NCBI GenBank assembly: GCA_027625915.1
Contig: JANTQA010000033.1
Coordinates: forward strand, 8,246,001-8,310,000
Source: Anaeramoeba flamelloides
Lineage: Eukaryota; Metamonada; Anaeramoebidae
Direction: 5' to 3'
Length of the DNA: 64,000 nucleotides
Both the position numbers and the translations under genes were made by a program. Below are positions 22,137 through 33,047 of this stretch, piece after piece. A model generated the notes under the pieces. The model saw only the letters and a program-made list of their open reading frames with translations. It was not told the DNA's origin and searched no databases. The stretch's first letter is position 1. Each line of letters opens with the position of its first letter.

Positions 22137-23129
22137 TTACTATATTTTTTTTACCCAACATTTTTGAATAAAATTCTATAGCTTTTAGTCATCAAGGTGC
22201 TCGAACTGAGATTTTATCTCAAAAAAAAATAAATTTTTTTTTTTGCAACAAACCGAATTTTTTAAATTAAACACCACTCCAAAAATTTGTACACACTTAA
22301 AATCAAAAATATTCAAAAAAAAATCTCTATTTTTTATATTTTACAAAACTTAATATTTAAAGAACCATTATGGTTTATATACTCAATGCGAGATCTAAGG
22401 AAAAAGGTGAGTTATCAGAACAAGTAATATTTTATGAGTTAAAAAATTATCTTGTAGTAAGAATAGTAAAGTTTGATCTAAAAAAACTTTGAGTTTTTTA
22501 CTTTCTCTTTTTTTTTGTACCATTTAAAAAAAAAAAAAATAAATTACATACCAAAAATTGATAGAAGAGACAAAAAATAGTGTAACCAACAATAATATTA
22601 AGCAAGTCTAAGAATTAGTTGAAAAGTTTTTTTAAATTTTTGATAAGAAGGAGAAGAAATAAAAAAGTTTATAAATATTTCATTAAAAAATCTGATCTTT
22701 CTATTACTCTTTTTTAAAAAAATGAAACAGTAAAAAAACAAAACAAGTTTTTTTATGGTTATCATCAAGATAAACCCATTGAAACTTCTTTTCAAGGACA
22801 AATAGACAAATCAATCACAAATAATCACTTGTTTACTTTATTATATAAAAAATTAATACAGTTTGAAGACTTTTTATCAGACTCTATAGGATCATATTGA
22901 AGGCACAAAATAATCAAAATATGACACAAAAAAAAAAACTAATAATACTCATAAAATGATTGGTAGATAATAATACAGAAATATTTTTTTTTTTTTTGGA
23001 TTGGAACAATAATCTTTTTTAAAAAATTGTTTCTTGTATTCAAGAATTGTGTCTTAAAAAATAATTATTTTTTTTTTTTTATTTTTGAAGAGAGAAAATT
23101 GCTTTTCTCCTGTGTGCCCTAATTTCTAA
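22137..23129. other. Intergenic region
   Basis: Spacer between the BTB gene and a LINE remnant. It contains a partial family-A transposon end at 22268-22380. The rest is AT-rich with no recognisable gene. Confidence 0.55.
22268..22380 (-). mobile_element. Partial family-A MITE end
   Basis: TAAACACCACTCCAAAAATT followed by TGTACACAC and AAAATCAAAAAT matches the terminal sequence of the family-A elements (TAAACCCCATTCCAAAAATT, TGGACAC), and the similarity continues for about 100 bp. The other end is not found, so this is a truncated or decayed copy. Confidence 0.5.
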
Positions 23130-24250
23130 ACTTTTTTTAGAAATTTTGTTAAAGAATCACAAATTTTATTATCACTTACTAATGATAATATATATGATGA
23201 ATTTTTTTTTATTAATAATATCTCCGATATTATTATTTTTTTATTTTTTTCAAAAAATTCAGATATCCAGATTTTTCGATTTATTTTATAGGCCGGACAG
23301 TCCCATAAAAAATGATCGAAATCTTCAATGATATCAATATTTAACTTTTCTTTACATAAATCACAATTTTTATTTTTATTTTTACTTGTTACATAAGAGT
23401 ACCTATTTAAACAATTAGTAAAATTTCGAAATTTTAGAATTGTTTTTTGAAGCTTTTCAGTTTAAATATTTTTGTTGTTTGAAATTGCAATTTTGTTGTT
23501 TTATAATTTTTAGATATTGTTGAACTTTCCAACTAGGTGAATTTTCCAATTCGGTTAATCGAAAAACTTTTAATTCTAAATCTAATAATTTTAATCCCTT
23601 AGTGTGCCAATTAATATTTTCATTTTCCAATTTTCGAAAATTTAGTATTGTTTTTAATTTTTTTAAATTTAAGAAATCTAATTTTTCTATCAATTTATAT
23701 TTTCTTCGGTATAAAATAATTATTTTTATGTACCTTATTTTGATTAATTTTAGTGTTTTTAACAGTGGCGGGACTGTAAATAGAATTTAACCTTTTTTAT
23801 ATTATTTGTTAACATAAAGTCTCTTCTATGATCTCAAAAATCATAATTTTTTTTTTAGTAATATTTTATTTATTTTCAAGTCAAAAATAATACATAAAGC
23901 CAAAAATATTGAACAAACTTATTTGTGATTGTTTAAAATATTTTTTTAGTGAAATTTTATTATTTTATTAATTATATGGGCTTTTTTATTTTCAAGTTTC
24001 AATTTATCCTGAGAATCATAATACCTGGTAGAAAATCTTTTATGGATTTTCTTATTTGTGATTTTAAGTTTTCTCGTAAATAATTAATTGTTCTCATATT
24101 TATATAGATTAATTGTCATCCCTTTTACATCATTTGCTTACTTTGTACAAATGATTACCATTAAACATATTTAGATATTTTTCTAGCTTTTAGGCCAAAG
24201 CTATGACGATGTACTTCATTATTAATATAATTTTTTAAAATCGTATTTTC
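23130..24250 (-). mobile_element. Decayed LINE 3' end with RT-associated zinc motif
   Basis: On the minus strand a frame without any ATG (about 23446 to 23133) contains CDLCKEKLNIDIIEDFDHFL followed by WDCPAYKINRK. This C-x2-C...H-x4-C arrangement followed by CPxY is typical of the C-terminal zinc-binding region of non-LTR retrotransposon polyproteins. Upstream blocks in shifting frames continue the theme: an open frame at 23457-23693 with SWKVQQYLKIIKQQ, then YSPATVKNTKINQN, then LRENLKSQIRKSIKDFLPG. Frame changes and stops show that it is an old fragment. A second fragment of the same family lies at 34690-34870. No reverse-transcriptase core was found in the window. Confidence 0.55.
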
Positions 24251-24346
24251 TTTACTATATTAAGTAAATGAAAATTATAAGTGTTATGGAGTCTTACCCA
24301 GTTTCCTTTTCAAAATGAATTGGATAGTTTATAGTTATAATTATAA

Positions 24347-24754
24347 AACCACGAGTCAATATTTTATAAAAACAACTGTACTGAAGTTGAGATAAATTCG
24401 TTCTGTTTATGGGATCTAGATCAAGATCAAGATCAAGAGGAAAATGAAAATGAAAAAAAAGAACAAACAGCATATATTGTCTTTAAAGGTAAAGAATTTT
24501 CAATTAATGGTTATGATGAATCAGCACAATTCACCGATATTAATTTCGAAGGAGAAACATCCCAAGAAACTAATGATGATCCTGAATTTATTCAACAAAG
24601 AAAATTTAATAATGTTTATTTCAAAATAGTTATAACACCAAAAGATGCAATTAATTTATTACACATTGGATTGAAATTTAAAGTTTTGTGCATTCTACAA
24701 AGCAAATTTGAAAGTCAGACTTCAGTGATAATATCTTTAGGAAAAGTTAACTAA
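24347..24754 (+). pseudogene. ATG-less coding fragment or terminal exon, unknown protein
   Basis: An open frame of 135 codons bounded by TAA at both ends has no initiator ATG but looks like true protein. It contains TEVEINSFCLWDLDQDQ, TAYIVFKGKEFSING, AQFTDINFEGETSQE and FNNVYFKIVITPKDAIN, with balanced Asp/Glu and hydrophobic residues unlike the F/K/I/N noise of surrounding frames. It could be the last exon of a gene whose upstream exons I cannot find (several AG acceptors precede it), or a pseudogene remnant next to the LINE fragment. The family is not recognised. Confidence 0.4.
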
Positions 24755-27288
24755 TACATAAAAAAAAAAGTCAAGACCATTGAAATAGAAAGTTTTGTAT
24801 TTCCACAACAAGAAAAATATTGAAAAAATTTTAGAATAAATAATTATTAATTTAATTAATTATAAAATTTAAAATCTAATAAAATTTAATAGAATCGTTT
24901 TAAAAATGTGAGGAATTTGGAAACTTTTATATAGTTTTATTTTTTAAAAAAGTAAAAAATTTTTCAGAATTAAAACTTTTTGATCGTTTTCTATTTTAAT
25001 AGACAACAGAACTGCATTTAAATGTGGTGTAGTGGTTCTATTATGAAGGAAAGAATCCTTTTAAATTTTTTTTTTTTCACTTTATTAAAATATGAAACTT
25101 TATAAAAGTTTTAATTCTGTCAAAATCATAAAAAAAAAAGTTTTCACTTTTTTAAAATGGTTATACAATTCTAATTTATTTCAATTTAATAAAAAATAAA
25201 TAAATATAATCTAATTTTATTCGATTTTAATTTCCAATTGGATTCTGATTTATATTTCAATTACAATAAAAATTAACAAAACAAATCAAATAAATTTCCA
25301 GAAAAAAAAAATCTTTTCTCATAGTGTTTATTAATTTTTTTTTTTTTTTTCATGGAATTATCAATTTAAATATATACATATATACGTATATGTATATTTA
25401 AACAAACATGCCTATTGAAAGGATGGATTTTATATTTAAATTTATTTCTTTAATTATCTTTTTTTAACAAAGATAAAATTCTTTTATCTGCTCTCTTAAA
25501 TTAATATCTCCTTAATCATTCCAATAAAAAAAAAAAAAAAAATGTTATTTAATATTTTTTGTAAACTCTTTTTCAAATAAAATTGCACAAAAAATTTCAA
25601 GAATTATTCATAATTGAATCAAATTAAGTGTGGTATCATTCTAAAATTTAAGAAACTCTTTAAAGCATTAAAAACTGTCAACTGAATCTAATAAACTCAT
25701 TAAAGCAAAACAATAAAAATTAAAATCCAATATTTTAAAAATTGATGTGCGCTTTTATTTGAAATGAGAAATCTTGTTTTGTTAATTGTAAAGAAAAAAA
25801 ATATAAAATCAATAAAAATCATTGAACAAGGCGAATTGAGAAAAAGTTCTCGACATTTTATTGATAATTCTTTGCACCTAAAACCTTTGTTCTTTAAAGT
25901 CTCATTCACGAGATAAAGTCACAATTCATCTGGGTATTTTACTGGATTGTTTTTTTTTTTTTTGTTTTTTCTTTATTTTCTCTTTTTCTTTGTTCCATAT
26001 ACCAATCCAATAATGGTCTTTCTTAATTCCTACGCCGAGTTCATTCGAAATCAGACTTAAACTATTTCCATTTTTATACTGGTAGATTATTTCCAAATTG
26101 GTTTCTTCTTATCTTGCTTTTTTCATTTTACAACTTACAATATTCTCAAAATAAAAAAATGAATGAAAAAATGAATAATTAAAATGAAAATCACCAATAT
26201 GTAATTATCTTATTTACAATCAAATTCAATGATATTGATGATTTAAGAGGTGTGCCCTTTTGTTTGAAAAGGGGTTTAGTAACAAAAAGGTATTTTAGGT
26301 GAAAATTTTTATTATTTTTTGAGATGAAAAAAGGATTTTTAGTTCAATTAAAATACTTTTTGAAAAAATAAATTTATTTTCAATCAAATCTTGAAATTTT
26401 GAGTTGACAATTATTTCAAACTTTATCATGTTCAATATTCCTTGTATCACTAATTTAGAATTTGTAAAACACCAAAGTGGCTTAAATAACTCTTTAGAAA
26501 ATAAAAATTAAAAAGTTATCAGAATTTGCGATTAAGGTTTATTATAATAAAAAGAAATGAAAATATTCAAAATTCTATTTACTTTTCGAATGAAGATCTA
26601 GAAAGTTTTTTTTGTGGAATTTGCATTTTTATAGTTTTAAAGTTTGATTTACCAAGCTAAGTCAACTGGTAAAAATAGTTATAATTTTTTTTTTTTTAAT
26701 TATTATATTTTTTTCTTTTTAGTCTTTTATAAACTTTGGAAAAGGTAATTATATTTTAGACTCGCAAAATAAGGAAATTTAAAGGGTTAAAAGATGATCA
26801 CTATTCACACAAAGGCTTTATAATAGCAAATTATTTATTTTTTAAAAACTCATGCCTAAAGAATGAACGATCAAAATAAATAACAAAACTATTATGGAAA
26901 ATTAATTTAAATTTATTTTTAAGGGCATTAATGGATTTATTATTATTATTTATTTTATTATTGTATTTTTAAAGCTTGTTTGTAAAAAGTAGAATTAAAT
27001 TTGAATAAATGTAATAAAAAAATAATAACAATCAAGTATTTTCTAATTTTAAAAATAAGGATTGAATGAAAATAGCGAATAAAAATAAAAAAAAAATTAA
27101 TAATAAAATAAAGGGCAGGGACAATATAAGAAAAGAAAAAAGATTTAAATAAAACAAAGATCAAATCTTCAAGGAAATAAAATTTTTCTTTATGTTTTTT
27201 ATTTATTATCCATTATTTATTATTCGCCATCCATTATCCATTATCCATTGCTCGTTGTCCATTGTTGATAATTAAAACCTCTGAACCA
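24755..27288. other. Intergenic region
   Basis: Contains the 717-bp transposon F copy 1 (25562-26278). A pentanucleotide-like series of CCATTAT/CCATTGT words lies just downstream of the bZIP stop (about 27208-27265). Otherwise it is AT-rich with no recognised gene. Confidence 0.55.
25562..26278 (-). mobile_element. 717-bp TA-flanked transposon F, copy 1 (pogo-like remnant)
   Basis: The ends read TAAACTCTTTTTCAAATAAA on the left and, inward from the right, TAAACCCCTTTTCAAACAAA then AGGGCACACC, consistent with a TA-target inverted-repeat element. The minus strand contains a recognisable helix-turn-helix segment, NLEIIYQYKNGNSLSLISNE then LGVGIKK and HYWIGIW, like the N-terminal DNA-binding domain of pogo/Tigger transposases. 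No DDE catalytic domain follows, so it is non-autonomous. The inverted partner at 42397-43113 has exactly the same length. Confidence 0.7.
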
Positions 27289-28326
27289 CTAATTCATCAA
27301 ATTGATCAGTGTTTTATTATTTTGATTTAATAAAGTGCGTTGTTTATTTGGGGGTTCGTTGTTGATTTGAAATTGTGTTAAATTATTTTGGTTTGAACAA
27401 TTTTGTAACCTAATTTGAACAATTTGCTTAAGTTTATTGATTTCGTCAAGAAGGCTTTTATTTTCAAGTTCAAGGCTTGAAAGTTTTTGATCTGTCTCCA
27501 TTTTTTCTTTTTGAAGTTTACTAACCTTGCTTTCCAGGTTTGTTAAATATGCCTTTTTTTTTTGTCTTGAGTGTCTTGCAGAAATTCGATCTCGGAGTCG
27601 TTTCCATTCTAGTCGATCTGATTGTGACAATTCTCGGTTTTTCTTCCCACTTAAGCGTTTTAAAAGAGTTTTTTCTTTTTCAGAGAGATTAACTCCTAGA
27701 TTTAGCCAATCAACTTTTTTTGTTCTTTTTTTTGGTTCGGCTTGATTTGTTTCTTCTGTTTGTTTGTTTTTGATTTCTGGCTTTGTTTTTGTTTTCAGAT
27801 CTTTTGTCGTTTCTTGTTGTCTTGGTAAAGTTTCTTGTGTTTCTTGTGTTTCTTGAAGCGTTCTTTTACGTTGCCTCTTTGTTTTAATTCGAATATTTTT
27901 TGTTTTTTTTTTTTGTTTTGGTTTTTTTTTTGTTTTTGGTTTTGGTTTTGTTTTTGTTTTTGTTTGGGTTTCGTTTTTGGAAATTGTTGTGCTGTTTAAA
28001 ACTGAAAGATCTTGGACATGTGTTGCCTCCAATATACTTTCGTTGCTTTGTGCTGTTATCTGAGTGTCGATCAAATTAATTTCCGAAAAGGATGGTAATT
28101 TTTCAAATGGCAATTGGATTAAGTTTCTGTTTGTGTTTGTAAAAGAATTGAAATTAGCTGAGAGGTTTGGTTTTTCTTCTTTATCAAAACTTGTGAAATC
28201 CCACTTAAAACCCTGATCAAAATCCGAATAAGGCAAGAGCAAATTCGAATCTAATTGTTCTTGTGCTTGTTCGTGAATCGCAAACTCAAAAAATGGATAC
28301 TCATTGTTTTTTTTTCCAAATTCCAT
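27289..28326 (-). CDS. bZIP transcription factor
   Basis: 345 residues, starting at the ATG at 28326 (the frame extends one TTG codon further). A predicted nuclear DNA-binding dimer. The N-terminal third is Ser/Thr/Asn/Phe-rich (possible activation region). Residues about 115-220 are strongly basic (TKPKPKTKKKPKQKKKTK, probable nuclear localisation). The bZIP spans about residues 235-300, with basic region RLRDRISARHSRQKKKAY and a zipper with leucines at heptad spacing (LESKVSK, LQKEKME, then LELENKS, LLDEINK, LKQ). The residue normally an invariant Asn in the N-x7-R basic motif is Asp here (GAT), which should affect base contacts. A Gln/Asn-rich tail follows. No intron is seen. The dimer partner and targets are unknown. 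Confidence 0.9.
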   Translation of the reverse strand: MEFGKKNNEYPFFEFAIHEQAQEQLDSNLLLPYSDFDQGFKWDFTSFDKEEKPNLSANFNSFTNTNRNLIQLPFEKLPSFSEINLIDTQITAQSNESILEATHVQDLSVLNSTTISKNETQTKTKTKPKPKTKKKPKQKKKTKNIRIKTKRQRKRTLQETQETQETLPRQQETTKDLKTKTKPEIKNKQTEETNQAEPKKRTKKVDWLNLGVNLSEKEKTLLKRLSGKKNRELSQSDRLEWKRLRDRISARHSRQKKKAYLTNLESKVSKLQKEKMETDQKLSSLELENKSLLDEINKLKQIVQIRLQNCSNQNNLTQFQINNEPPNKQRTLLNQNNKTLINLMN

Positions 28327-30348
28327 CAATAAATTTTTAATCTATCCGGATAAAGAAGTTATGAAAAGAAAAATAAAAAACTAAAAAATGAATAGAATTT
28401 TATGCAAAATTATACTTTTTGAAGAAATTACAAAACCTCTTTTTTGTTTTTCCTCAGCTAAAGGTTGATAAAAATGGAATTTTTTCTTCCAAAAGTATTA
28501 TTTTAAATATTAAGAAAAATAACTCTAAACTTTCCTCTTGTTTTCTGTTCAATTTGGTTCTTTTAGTTTTCCTTTTTTGGAAAAAGAAAATCGAAAATAA
28601 GAAGATAATTAGGTTTTACCCCAAATCAATGACAAGATTTTTTTTGTGTACAAAAAGTTCACCAATCAGAGGTTTTATATCTTACCAACTCAAGACTTTT
28701 TTAGTGAAGAGAAAAAAAAACTCTCAGAGAAAGTAAATTATAAGTAAAAATAGAATTGATTATTTTGAAAATACGAATAAATTGTAGATTAAGAAGAGTT
28801 GGAATTAACAATATTGTGGGGTGTGTTCGTAATTAGTGGTTTCTTCCAACGATGGGTTTGCCTGATAGATTTAGTTATTTGTATTCCAAACTTTTAATTA
28901 AGAAGTTTTTTTGTTTTCATAAAAAAACGAAAAAGAAAGGAGGATTGTTTGAGATAGAAGCCTTGTTTCTCAACAAAGAATGAACAAGAGTTAGAATTTT
29001 TGAAAAAGAAAGAAAAAAATTAATAAAAAAAATTGATTTATCACAACAAAAAGAGTTACTTCAACTTGACTAGGGATAATTTGTTTATAAAATTGAGACA
29101 AGAATTGACTTCTATGTTTTGAGAAAGCCAACAAATTTGTAATTTGGATAACTTTTTACTTGTTTTTTATTCTAAGGGAAGAGAGTTTCAAAACATTCGT
29201 TTTAAATGCAAACTTTTTGGTCTTAGACAAATTCCAACCGTGCAAGTTTTGAAATGTTTATATGTCCCTAACAATCTAATTTGTGTAATGATAATAAATT
29301 AACAACCAAGAATTCACCTGTCGAAATAATAAAGCTGTTATTTTTTATACAACATATGTATAACCAGACTTTTGTGTTTTATTCCTTTTCAGGGGTTATA
29401 AAAGTTGTTTTTGAAAAGTTTTTGAATTAATTATTGTTTTTTCAGATTAAACTTTGATATTTGGGTATTTGAAATAATTGTCTTTTATTTCAGTTTTGAA
29501 CCCCTTCTGTAGTTGTTGGGTAATGCTCTAGTTTTACATTTTCTTGGATGTTTTATCTTCTCAAAATAAAAATTTAATAGTAAAAAGTAGATCTCTGATG
29601 GAGAAAATAAAATTATAGCAACAATTTTTATTTCTATATTGATTTTAAGTTTTTGCAATTTATGAAAAAATTCATTTTTCAAAATAAACCTTAAGTTTAT
29701 ATAATAAATTTAAATTATATATTTTTTTAACAATACAGAAGATAGATAATTATTCCAATACCTTTTTCAATAAAAAAAACACGACTTAAACTGAAAAAAC
29801 AACCATTATTTAGTTTGATAACATTCAAAATATTGAAAACACAAAGAGATCCAAAAGTATGATTCTTGAACACACTTTAAGATCCATATTTTTCATTTTA
29901 TTGTTTTGATATATCATCCCATTTGGTAACCCGTAATATATCCCCCCCCCCCCCCCCCAAATGAAAATCGAAGTTAAATTACTTGATAATTGTTGAGAAA
30001 TGTTTTAAAAGGAATTTGCCAAAAATATTCTAAATTTCCCAATTTTATCGAAAATTTGTAATATTCTTTTATTCTATTATTAGTGAAAATTTATATATTT
30101 CATCTTGGATTTTTAGAATTTCTTTTTCAATAATAGAACATTAAGAAACCAATATCAGATTTATTTAATGTTTTATTTACATCAAGTTTCTGTGATACTT
30201 TAATAAATACACCTTCTCACAACAATCATGATTATATTTTATTTGAACACCTATTCATCAAGTTCACGAATGTTATTGTTATTCAGATATCTGCCTTAGA
30301 AATGAAAAAAGAACAAATAAAACAAAATTAGTAACATTTACAACTTTC
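28327..30348. other. Intergenic region
   Basis: Upstream region of the bZIP gene. Small open frames are compositionally like noise. It includes the poly-C tract at 29942-29958. I recognise no gene or RNA. Confidence 0.55.
29942..29958 (+). repeat. Poly-C tract (C17)
   Basis: A run of 17 consecutive C residues followed by AAATGAAAATCG, very out of character for DNA this AT-rich. Shorter C-runs, each also followed by A-runs and on the same strand, occur at 33598-33606, 34432-34438 and 35209-35215. Confidence 0.95.
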
Positions 30349-31736
30349 TTAAGGGAGTAGCTTCACCATAAGACATGATAAAAATTTGAGAGAGATGAGA
30401 TAAGAACGTTTTATTTTAGTGGCGTGTGATCGTAGATTCTCTAAAAATTTTTTTAAAAAAATTATTTGATATTTTTTTTTTTAGTAATGTTCAACAAAAA
30501 AAAAAAAGAGATTATTTTTGTTAAAATAGTTTTTATTATTATTATTATTTTATTATTAAAATAAACTTAATTCGATTAATTTGGACACAGTTTAAACAGT
30601 TAGAAGAATAATAAAAAACATGATTTACATCAATTTGGAAATTAATTTTAATTCAACAAACTATATCATTTTTTGTGTTTTTTGTTTTTGTTTTCATTTT
30701 CTTTTTTTCAGGTACTTAATCGGTTTAGTTAGATCTGAAAATTTTTTATAGATGGTTACTAGATGGTTACAGTTGAGTTTCTTCAAGTGAAAAACCACAT
30801 GCGATTTGTTGATGGTATCTTATCATTTGATCGATCAACCATTGTTGGTGTAATTTTAACAAATCTACCAATATATTTTTTGTTCAAACTCTTTCATTTC
30901 AGCTCATTTCATTTTTTTTTGGACACACTTGTTTTGATTTTTTTGTTTTATATTGTTTTCTTATATTTGGATGAAAATTATTACTTAAAAAACCATTAAT
31001 ACTATGTTACTTAAATCTGGTTTTATTTTAGGTTTGGGAGAATATAGTAAATTGAGTTTTTGTTTCACTATTTTTGATTTTAGATGTGTCAGAATTTTTG
31101 GAATGGGGTTTAGTTTTTTTTTCTGGGAGAAGATAATTTCAGATTCTTTGAATAAAAAGTGTATCTATTTTGTGGTTTAAACTTTGATAACATATAATCA
31201 TATTCACTTCTCATATTCCACTAAACCCAACGTTTTACAATCCTAACAAGTAATAATTCTACTTAATTATTCTAATTTTGGAATTCTTCTAGCTATTTAA
31301 GTCCCATTTATGTTTCCTTTTATGATTCTCTCAATTGTAATATTGTTGTTCTTTTTAAACCAAATCCATTAATCCTAAATGACACTAATAAAAAAACTAT
31401 TTCTAATTGCTTTATCTTGTCAGGATTAAAAAAAATCTCAAAAATGATGAAAAAATAAAAAAATGAAACAATTAAATGCCACAATAGAATGTTGAGAGAA
31501 GAATAAAAGATAAGTCATTCAACATTCAAAACACTATTTTAAGTAATTCAACTCAACATTCTATTGTGGCAATTTCTTTGAGACTTTGAAAAAAAAATTT
31601 CAAAAATCTAATGAATGAAGTACTTTAAATAATAAAAATCAATGAGTTACAACTAAAGTAAAAAATGTTATTTTCGGATCCTCTTCAGAATTGCACAAAA
31701 GTGAAAAATTTTTCTTTACCATGGCTACTCCCTTAA
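30349..31736 (+). mobile_element. 1.39-kb TTAA-flanked transposon B, copy 1 (Kolobok/piggyBac-like)
   Basis: Begins TTAAGGGAGTAGC and ends GGCTACTCCCTTAA, so the termini are inverted repeats inside a TTAA duplication. TTAA with purine-start ends (GGG) suits Kolobok better than piggyBac, whose ends start CCC. The element contains a family-A Tc1-type MITE (30562-31112) and, near its right end, a hairpin whose arms read TGCCACAATAGAATGTTGAG (about 31476-31572). No transposase frame survives. Copy 2 lies inverted at 50139-51522 with nearly the same length (1384 bp) and the same nested insert. Confidence 0.75.
30562..31112 (+). mobile_element. Tc1/mariner-type MITE, family A copy 2 (nested in B)
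   Basis: Bounded by TA, with left end TAAACTTAATTCGATTAATT then TGGACACAG and right end, read inward, TAAACCCCATTCCAAAAATT then CTGACACATC. It shares the internal ATCTTATCATTTGATCGATC block with the other copies. The left end carries the same CTTAATTC variant as the copy at 50753-51311, showing that those two share a more recent ancestor than the solo copy at 16421. Confidence 0.75.
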
Positions 31737-31776
31737 AAGACTAATAAAAAAAATATATTCTAAAGAAGATACATTA

Positions 31777-33047
31777 GAGGTTTTGATGATAACATATATT
31801 ATCCTGATATTAGCAATAAAATCACAATAGTATTACAAAAATCGCGATTAGTCCAACTTTATCGCGAAAAATCATAAAATCGCGATAAACAACATTATCG
31901 CGATATTCATATTATCGCGAAAAAATGAAAAATTATTTTTTTGAAATCATCTTAAAAAAAATCTCTTGACTTTTACAAAGCCTTGATACTTTTACAACAC
32001 TTTCCCTTTAATAATCCCAGAAAGTTTTTGTTAGGGTTCTGAACTGCCTTCAAGTGTTTGAAAGTTTTGAAAGACAGAAAGCTTGATAAAGGGAATGAGT
32101 TTGGTTGTTGTTGAAAAAAATTTTATTCTTTTCATTTTTTTTTTTAACAAAATATAAAATCTCAATCAAATTTTATGATCAAACTAATAATTACCCATTT
32201 CAACAATACACTTGAATATAAAATATGTGTGTTTTCTTAAAATGGAGTTGTTACCTTCACCATTTGTAAATAGCCAAAAAGAATAAAGAATAATTTTCTT
32301 TATTATTGGTGATTGATCAAACAATAACCTCTAAGCTCTAATTGTGTTTTCTGTCCAATACAAAGATGCTCAAAGTAGAAAAAGAAAAACAAGAAGACAA
32401 GTATTGTAGAAAAAATCTTAATAATTGATGATAATGTGGCAAGGATGTTGTGAAATCTTTTGAAGAGTTATCCAACTCCTTTTAGCTTGCTGAGAAAAAA
32501 TGAAAATATTGTAACCCAAGATCACATTCTTTAAAGAACAGATAAAGGGTTGGTTGTTTTAGAAGGTCTTTTTTTCAACCCAATTTCCAACACCACGATT
32601 AACTGAAAAAATATTTATTTCTCTTTAGTTCTTATTGTTGTTGATCTTAAAGGATCTATAGGTTTGTCAACCAAATAAAATGAAAACACAATAAAACTCT
32701 TGGATCTTATCCTTGATTGGATCAAGTATCTTTTTTGTTGTTTTTTCAAAGAATAACTTCTTTTCACCTAATCTATTTTTTGATCAAAAAAAATTTTTTT
32801 ATAAAAATATTTCTCAATTAGCCCAAAAACCCATCAACTATTATATCGTGATTACTTTTTAATCGCGATATTTTGGCATTTATTACGATTTTTTAATAAT
32901 TATCGCGTTTTTATAGAATATCGCGATTTGTTATATTATTGTGATAATATTGAATATCGCGATTTTCAGATATATGGCGATTTGATTGAAATTATCGCGA
33001 TTTTTGGAACTTTATCGTGAATTATAGTATGTTATCATCAAAACCTC
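31777..33047. mobile_element. 1271-bp transposon D with periodic TCGCGA-box ends
   Basis: The inverted ends read GAGGTTTTGATGATAACATA and its reverse complement, flanked by TA on both sides (31775-31776 and 33048-33049). Just inside each end lies an array of a palindromic ATCGCGAT box. Box starts on the left are near 31802, 31822, 31842, 31862, 31880, 31898 and 31915; on the right near 32846, 32863, 32883, 32903, 32921, 32939, 32957, 32975, 32995 and 33015. Spacing is 17-20 bp throughout. Five boxes on each side are near-perfect and the others carry changes. The ~900-bp middle has no open frame that I believe. It is a non-autonomous element whose boxes look like transposase-binding sites (inference). 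Confidence 0.7.

Noticed and set aside
28327-28329. TTG codon just before the bZIP ATG as start
   Set aside because: The next codon is ATG, the normal initiator; TTG would be exceptional.
31802-33020. Possible CRISPR array in the evenly spaced TCGCGA boxes
   Set aside because: Units are about 18-20 bp with a 6-8-bp core, lie in inverted arrangement at two ends of one element, and the DNA is eukaryotic.
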